The position numbers and the translations under genes were made by a program. This document shows, one piece after another, positions 58,512-64,000 of a DNA stretch of 64,000 nt. The notes under the pieces were generated by a model. The model searched no databases. It was not told the origin of the DNA and was given only the letters and a program-made list of their open reading frames with translations. Positions within the stretch are counted from its first letter, which is position 1, and each line of letters starts with the position of its first letter. This DNA is from Cinnamomum chago (Eukaryota > Streptophyta > Magnoliopsida > Laurales > Lauraceae), in assembly GCA_038049695.1 (NCBI GenBank), contig CP142453.1:126889001-126953000 (forward strand). The letters are read 5' to 3'.

Positions 58512-61500
58512 ATGAAGTGCCTCTGTTCAAAAGAACAGTTACAAGCAGATGATATGGTTCCATCGTCCGATTCCCTTGCAACTAGAGACTACTCAGCAAG
58601 TGGTTATTCTTCTCGAGCAGGGGAGCCAGAGCCAGAGCGAAGGCCTGATATTGGCAACATTGAAGAAGCTGAATCATCCCTCCGTGAGAGCGGTTGTCTG
58701 AACTATGAGGTTGGGCATCCTTTAACTCTTGCTCTGATGTGCTATCTTCATGTTCTTTTCTCTGCTGATTATTAGGATAATAGTAGAGTGAGTAACTATT
58801 TCAATGCCATAATTCCATATGCAAGATGGAACACATTGTGATACCTGTAGGTCTTAATCCATGCAAATTGTGCTATCACATGATTTTGTTGCTCTTTATG
58901 TATAACCCTGATTGTTAATTATGTATGGAATCAGAGTTCCTTTGTAAATGATGGGATACCAGCTTGTTCTCTCTAAAGAATTGGAAGATTTTAGTCTATA
59001 TTTTCTAAATTGTTTACTTTGATTGCTGATACTTATAGCCATAGTGTGCCACTTTTTTCCAATTCAAGAAAAATTGTGCCTCTTTTTCAACCTTGACGAA
59101 GGTGGGACTCATTTTTTGTACTATGATGCAGCAAATCAGTAACTAGTTAACTTAAGCCCCAACTTTTGCTGTTAGTGCGTGGACTTAAGTTCAAAATGCT
59201 GGCATTAGTTCTCTCTCCAAAAACCCTATTTGTATGGATTGTATCAGTTGATACATAAGACATATTGTGTGTGCGCGCATGCGCGCGTGCATGAATATTG
59301 GTTATATTTTTTGGTCTTTTTTCCCCAGAAAAAAAAATCAAAAATTGGAAAAGAGGAGAAAACTCTAAAGTTTGAGTTCTTATAGACTATGATGGCCTGA
59401 AATGACATGGACATGGCAAAGGCTTCCATGGATATATGGTAAGGACATTTTCTATACATATAAATAAAGTAACATATACACTATGATCCAGATGCTTGTT
59501 TTGAAGATCAGGACACCATACTCTATAGATTATAAGCCCTTAAGACTCTATGTAATGATGTATTGGATTCCATAGTACTGATCTTACGCTATTTGATCCT
59601 GACTTGTTAAATGCAGTTTATTAGCGACTCAAATGAAACAGCATTGATAATGTTTAGTACTATAGACCAGTCTCCAAATTTTACCAACAAATTAACATGT
59701 GTACACATTTTGTTGAGTCATGATGCAGAAAGAACATGATTGATGAGCATGAAAAAACATATATTAAATCCATAATATAAGCAAAATTAACAGTTGTTAA
59801 TTGCACAACAACAACATAGAAAAGAAACATACATTGTACCTTCATTATCACGTTGCATCCATCTCAAGTGTCATAACTCACTACAAGTCTCAACAAAGTG
59901 GAAAAGAAGCACATTGTGTATGCTCAAGGTAATGAAGTGTAAAAAAGAGACAAAAAAAGGGAAAATGAACCTTTATTTGAAGAATTCTTATAGCCTTTGG
60001 ATTATTTCGAAAGCCATAAGTTAGAAATGTATTAATACGTATTTTTAATTAAATAGGTCTGCGGTTGTTATTTTTCATACTGCGGTCCAGTTTGAGTTGT
60101 TTGGCATAAGATTGCTAGAATCTAAAGACAAGAGCTCATAGCACAGTTGGAAAGTGCTCACTGTTGCTACGACGAGATTCCAGGTTTGAGTTATGTTAGT
60201 AATGAAAAACAAGAATGCCTAGGATCTAGTTGCCTTATACAGTTATACCAATAGATAACCATGGGGTAAATGCAAGACTCGACTTATCTATACCCATTTT
60301 TTTTTTGTTAAAATTAAGTTAATGATATAATAAAATGCTGAGAGTAGAAGTAAAAAGTTAATTAGTAAAAAAAAATTAAACTATTAAATATATATTTGTA
60401 TTCATTTTGTGATTTGGGATTCTGATATGTTGACCCACACCAGCACCTGAGATCTGCGAGAGTATGTGTACTTGAGCTAACTGCATGACATGTTACTAGA
60501 GTGCAATACTGAATCCTAAGCAATGTTTTATTAACATGTATGATACGTCACATGATACATAGGCAATACACTTGCAATTAGCAATTTCATTCTTTTCAGA
60601 CCTGCCATCTTCCATTGCACACTTCTCCCCTAGGATCTTCATAGTGAACATTCTTGATCAAAGGCTGTATTGTAAAAGAACCATATGCATAATACTTGGA
60701 TCATGGGCACATAGAGTAAATAATGTAGGAGTGTTCTTTTAATACATGTGTTCATTTAAGGAGGTATTACTTAAATTTCTCTTTTAATTATTTGTGCTTT
60801 GTTACTTAAGGAAGCGAGAGCATTGTTGGGAAGGCTTGAATATCAAAGAGGAAATGTTGAAGCTGCCCTTCATGTATTTGATGGAATAGACATTGCTGCA
60901 ATAACTCCCAAGATGAAAGCCACAATTGCTAGAAGAGTTGAACATCGAAAACGACGCTCTAGCAGTGATGCTGCTCCATTGATGTCCATACATGCTGTTG
61001 GTCTGCTCCTTGAAGCTATTCTTCTCAAAGCAAAATCGCAGCAAGATCTTGGGAGGTTTCATGGTATATGCCAATCCTTGATTTAGATCAGTTGCTAGTT
61101 GTCTGTACTCTCTCTCTCTCTCTCTGGACTTGCTTGTCTTTTGTGTGTGTGTGTGTGTGTGTGTTTTCATGGTCACAAGTTTCTTGGCCTATGTATTGTT
61201 CATATTATCATAAGTTTTTTAATGTCAGGATCATCAAAACCTTGCCAAAGAAATGCTTTTTTTGTTAGGAATAATACATTTTCCCTTTTGTTGTGTGGAT
61301 CTTGCTTACCGAATCTTGGGTGCTTACAGCACGTTAAAGCTTCCCGTTGGTGGCCATTTCGAAAAACCATACTGTGCTTAGCCTTGTCCAGTTTAGTGGA
61401 ACACAATTTTCTTTTTCTTTTTTCTTCTGGTCTTTAAAGATGTTTCTCATATTAGTGTAAAATTACTGCAATATTTCTATTTAACCCTTGGATTTCTTGA

Positions 61501-63673
61501 ACATGGCTTTGAAGCTGATAGAACAATCCTGATTGAAGCAAATATTGAATAGCTGATACATATTTCCATTCGCTTTTTTGCAGAAGCTGCACAAACATGC
61601 AAAGTTATTCTCGAAACTGTTGAATCTGCATTACCAGAAGGCTTGCCTGAAAACTTTGGTACTGATTGTAAATTGCAGGAGACCCTAAACAAGGCCGTCG
61701 AGTTGCTTCCAGAGTTATGGAAACTCTCAAGTTTCTTTGATGAATCTATCTTGTCATACCGACGAGCCCTCCTCTATCCTTGGAACCTTGACGCTCAGAC
61801 CACTGCAAAAATACAGAAAGAGTTTGCCATATTTCTTCTGTACAGTGGTTGCACTGCAAGTCCTCCAAATCTGCGGTCACAAATGGAAGGTTCGTTTATT
61901 CCTAAAAACAATATAGAAGAGGCAGTTCTCCTGTTACTGATTCTTTTAAGGAAGGTTGCACTTAAGAGGATTGAGTGGGACCCATCAATAATTGATCACC
62001 TTACCTTTGCATTATCTGTGTCGGGGGAGCTAAAATCATTAGCCGGTCAGATAGAAGGATTACTTCCTGGGAACCTGCACAGAAGAGAAAGGTACTATTC
62101 TCTTGCACTTTGTTACTTTGGGGAAGGTGATGACCTAACAGCTTTAAATCTTCTGAGGAAGTTGTTGAGTAACAGAGAAAATCCAAATTGCATTAATGCT
62201 TTGTTGTTAGCTTCCAATATTTGCGGGAAAAACAGCACTTACGCAGAAGAAGGCATTCATTTTGCACAGCGAGCTGTTGATAATTTGCCAGGTGGATGCA
62301 ATCAGATGATAAGTATTGTCAATTGGTTGCTGGGTGTTTCTCTTTCCGCTCAGGCAAGATCTGCTGTGTCTGATTCGGAAAGAGTTACTCAAGAGTGTGA
62401 GGCACTCCGTACACTGGAAACAGCTGCAACATTAATGAAAGAAAGAGATCCTAAAGTCATTTTCTCTCTCTGCATAGAAAATGCTGAGCAGAGAAAGTTT
62501 GATGTAGCTCTTGAATATGCAAAGCTGCTTCTGGAAATGGAAGCTGGATCGAATGTTAGTGTGTGGATTCTGTTGGCTCGAATATTTTCAGCACAAAAAC
62601 GATTTATTGATGCCGGGGAAATCATTAATGCTGCTCTTGATCAGACTGGGAAGTGGGATCAGGGAGAATTATTGCGAACTAAAGCTAAAATCCAGATTGC
62701 TCAGGGTCGATTGAAGAGCGCTGTGGAAACATATACTCATATTCTTGCTATTCTTCAAGTTCAGAGTAAAAACTTTGGAGCCAGGAAGAAGCTTTTAAAG
62801 GTTTGGATTGGCAGCATTTTGAATTTTTCCCTTTTCTTTTTCAAAAAATCAGAATTTGTGGGCCCCACATTATCACTTAGACATTTTATTTGTCATTATA
62901 TAAGTTCCTTAAAATCCACTGTAACTTTTGATCTCTTTGTTCGCCATTGAGGGCTCAAATTCCTGATCTTTGAAAATGAAAATTTCTTTCTTTAAGTTTG
63001 TAATCAAGTGGAGCACTAGGTTCAGTTGCAGCAGTTCCTTTTCAAGAAAATATGGACCGAACATGATAATACCTTTTCTGTTAAAAAATAACGATAGTTA
63101 TTTTGAAGATGAAGTCATTCAATCAAGGATCATTTTTCATCTATCAGCTGAAGTCGTCGTCCTCAAGAAAAATCCTTTGGAACTGCCAGAATTAATGTAT
63201 CAATTGGTTTCGAATGAAGTGGAAATCGTTAAGCATATACGAACAGTTTTTCCTTCCTCCCATGTGCTGCCTTTTCCCTATAAAAAATAATATGGGAATT
63301 GCTTTCACATTCATGTGTATGGGGTATAGCTAATTCTTCTTTTTCGTTTCCTTTTTTCCTTTTTTTATTTTTCCTGCAATGGGCCATTATTTTTGGTTGT
63401 TTGTGGTATTCTCATTCTGTAAAAATCATTAGGCAGAGTTTTGCTGTTTGCATTGCAATATCTTTCAGGAGTTTTGAACTCTTTTGCCTGCCTGCCCCAT
63501 TTTCATGAAATACTTTTGACAGGGTGGAAAAGATGATAGAAGTTTGGAAATGGAAACTTGGCATGATCTGGCGTATGTCTACATAAAGATGTCACAATGG
63601 CGTGATGCTGAAATATGTCTGTCCAAATCAAATGCCATTAATAAACATTCTGCTTCGAGATGGCACACAACCG
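58512..63673 (+). CDS. NPGR2: NO POLLEN GERMINATION-RELATED 2 type TPR protein (partial, runs off the right edge)
   Basis: Tetratricopeptide-repeat, calmodulin-binding protein. The family is needed for pollen germination (NPG1) and acts at the plasma membrane as a scaffold for the PI4K-alpha complex. Exons 58512-58709, 60811-61063, 61584-62800 and 63523-63673 give 606 residues plus one base, with phases closing. The start MKCLCSKEQLQADDMVPSS is the NPGR2 start, and an in-frame ATG at 58449 would add 21 basic residues. Landmarks: SLATRDYSASGYSSRAGE, NIEEAESSLRE, ARALLGRLEYQRGNVEAALH (first TPR), LLEAILLKAKS, KAVELLPELWK, ILSYRRALLYPWNLD, SPPNLRSQMEGSFIPKNNIE, VWILLARIFSAQKRF, AALDQTGKWDQGELLR, ILAILQVQSKNFGARKKLLK and METWHDLAYVYIKMSQWRDA. 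The last visible donor is at 63674 (GTATGC). About 100-130 C-terminal residues with the final TPRs lie beyond 64000. The frame is open throughout. Confidence 0.95.
60128..60215 (+). mobile_element. tRNA-derived SINE (type 2) in NPGR2 intron 1
   Basis: The A box TAGCACAGTTGG is at 60139-60150 and the B box GGTTTGAGTT at 60183-60192. The layout and flanking words match the copy at 45293. The rest of intron 1 (58710-60810) shows no other feature apart from a short CA/GT-GC run near 59267-59290. Confidence 0.55.
61107..61164. repeat. (CT)n and (GT)n microsatellites in NPGR2 intron 2
   Basis: A short CT run (about 61107-61125) and a GT run (about 61142-61164) lie 45-100 bp after the exon 2 donor. 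The rest of intron 2 (61064-61583) has no other feature. Confidence 0.85.
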
Positions 63674-64000
63674 GTATGCGCAACTTATACTTTCCCTTTT
63701 GATGTTGTCTCATATGGGGTGTTATGGCATTTGAACTTCAGAAATGAATTTTATGGAAATGCCCATGCCCCTAGACCTATGAATGTTAGATCTTCTTACA
63801 TTTTGATGTGTCCTGAAACATTTGAAATGAGATCTCCCTGGGTTTACACTCCATGAGTTCCCAGTTTTTCCTTGAAAGAATGGTTGTTGGCCAAAGCTGT
63901 CAAGGCTACTTTTGCCATCAGCTGAATCATGAGCCATACTGAAAAAGAACTTGGAGCCCAAGTAAATAATGTTTACTCAGGCTGTACATTGCATATTTCC

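Overview
The window is plant nuclear DNA from an angiosperm. It is AT-rich, gene-poor and full of transposon remnants, and its introns are long and loaded with repeats. The four protein genes have the intron structures and domain layouts of flowering-plant orthologues. The repeats are also plant types: TRIM/TR-GAG retrotransposons primed by initiator tRNA-Met, RTE and L1-type LINEs, PIF/Harbinger, hAT and Mutator-like MITEs, Helitron-like repeats and tRNA-derived SINEs. I cannot name the species. A non-grass, woody magnoliid or basal-eudicot type genome is my guess only.

Layout. (1) 1-11372, minus strand: the N-terminal half of a LEUNIG_HOMOLOG-type Groucho/Tup1 co-repressor (LUH). Ten coding exons are visible; the WD40 half lies off the left edge. 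Its large introns hold a TRIM, an RTE tail and two L1-type LINE copies. (2) 12.3-18.3 kb: intergenic, with one Tourist-like MITE. (3) 18356-23380, minus strand, with 5' leader and promoter to about 26.8 kb: a PPPDE/DeSI-type (desumoylating isopeptidase-like) gene. One intron carries an RTE LINE that was itself split by a GC-rich hAT element with a perfect 8-bp target duplication. (4) 27-42.6 kb: a gene-free repeat zone with three Helitron-like copies, a 932-bp PIF/Harbinger-type element and a small family of GC-rich hairpin elements with 9-10 bp target duplications. (5) 43326-47008, plus strand: a complete three-exon Kip-related CDK inhibitor (KRP). (6) 47-57.2 kb: gene-free. It holds a well-bounded 1247-bp TR-GAG element with a mosaic interior, a long foldback MITE sitting in an (AT)n tract, a hAT MITE, SINEs and a 1-kb PIF/Harbinger-like element. 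(7) 58512-63673 and on past the right edge, plus strand: a NO POLLEN GERMINATION-RELATED 2 type TPR/calmodulin-binding gene (NPGR2). Its likely TATA box lies inside the end of the neighbouring element.

The four genes do not form a pathway. They are independent housekeeping or developmental regulators: transcriptional co-repression, SUMO/ubiquitin-type processing, cell-cycle inhibition and a plasma-membrane TPR scaffold. Exon boundaries were placed by hand from GT/AG sites, reading phase and remembered family alignments. In all four genes the phases close exactly, and no frameshift or premature stop was seen in any coding exon. The most unusual structure is the TR-GAG/TRIM mosaic at 50.4-51.6 kb.
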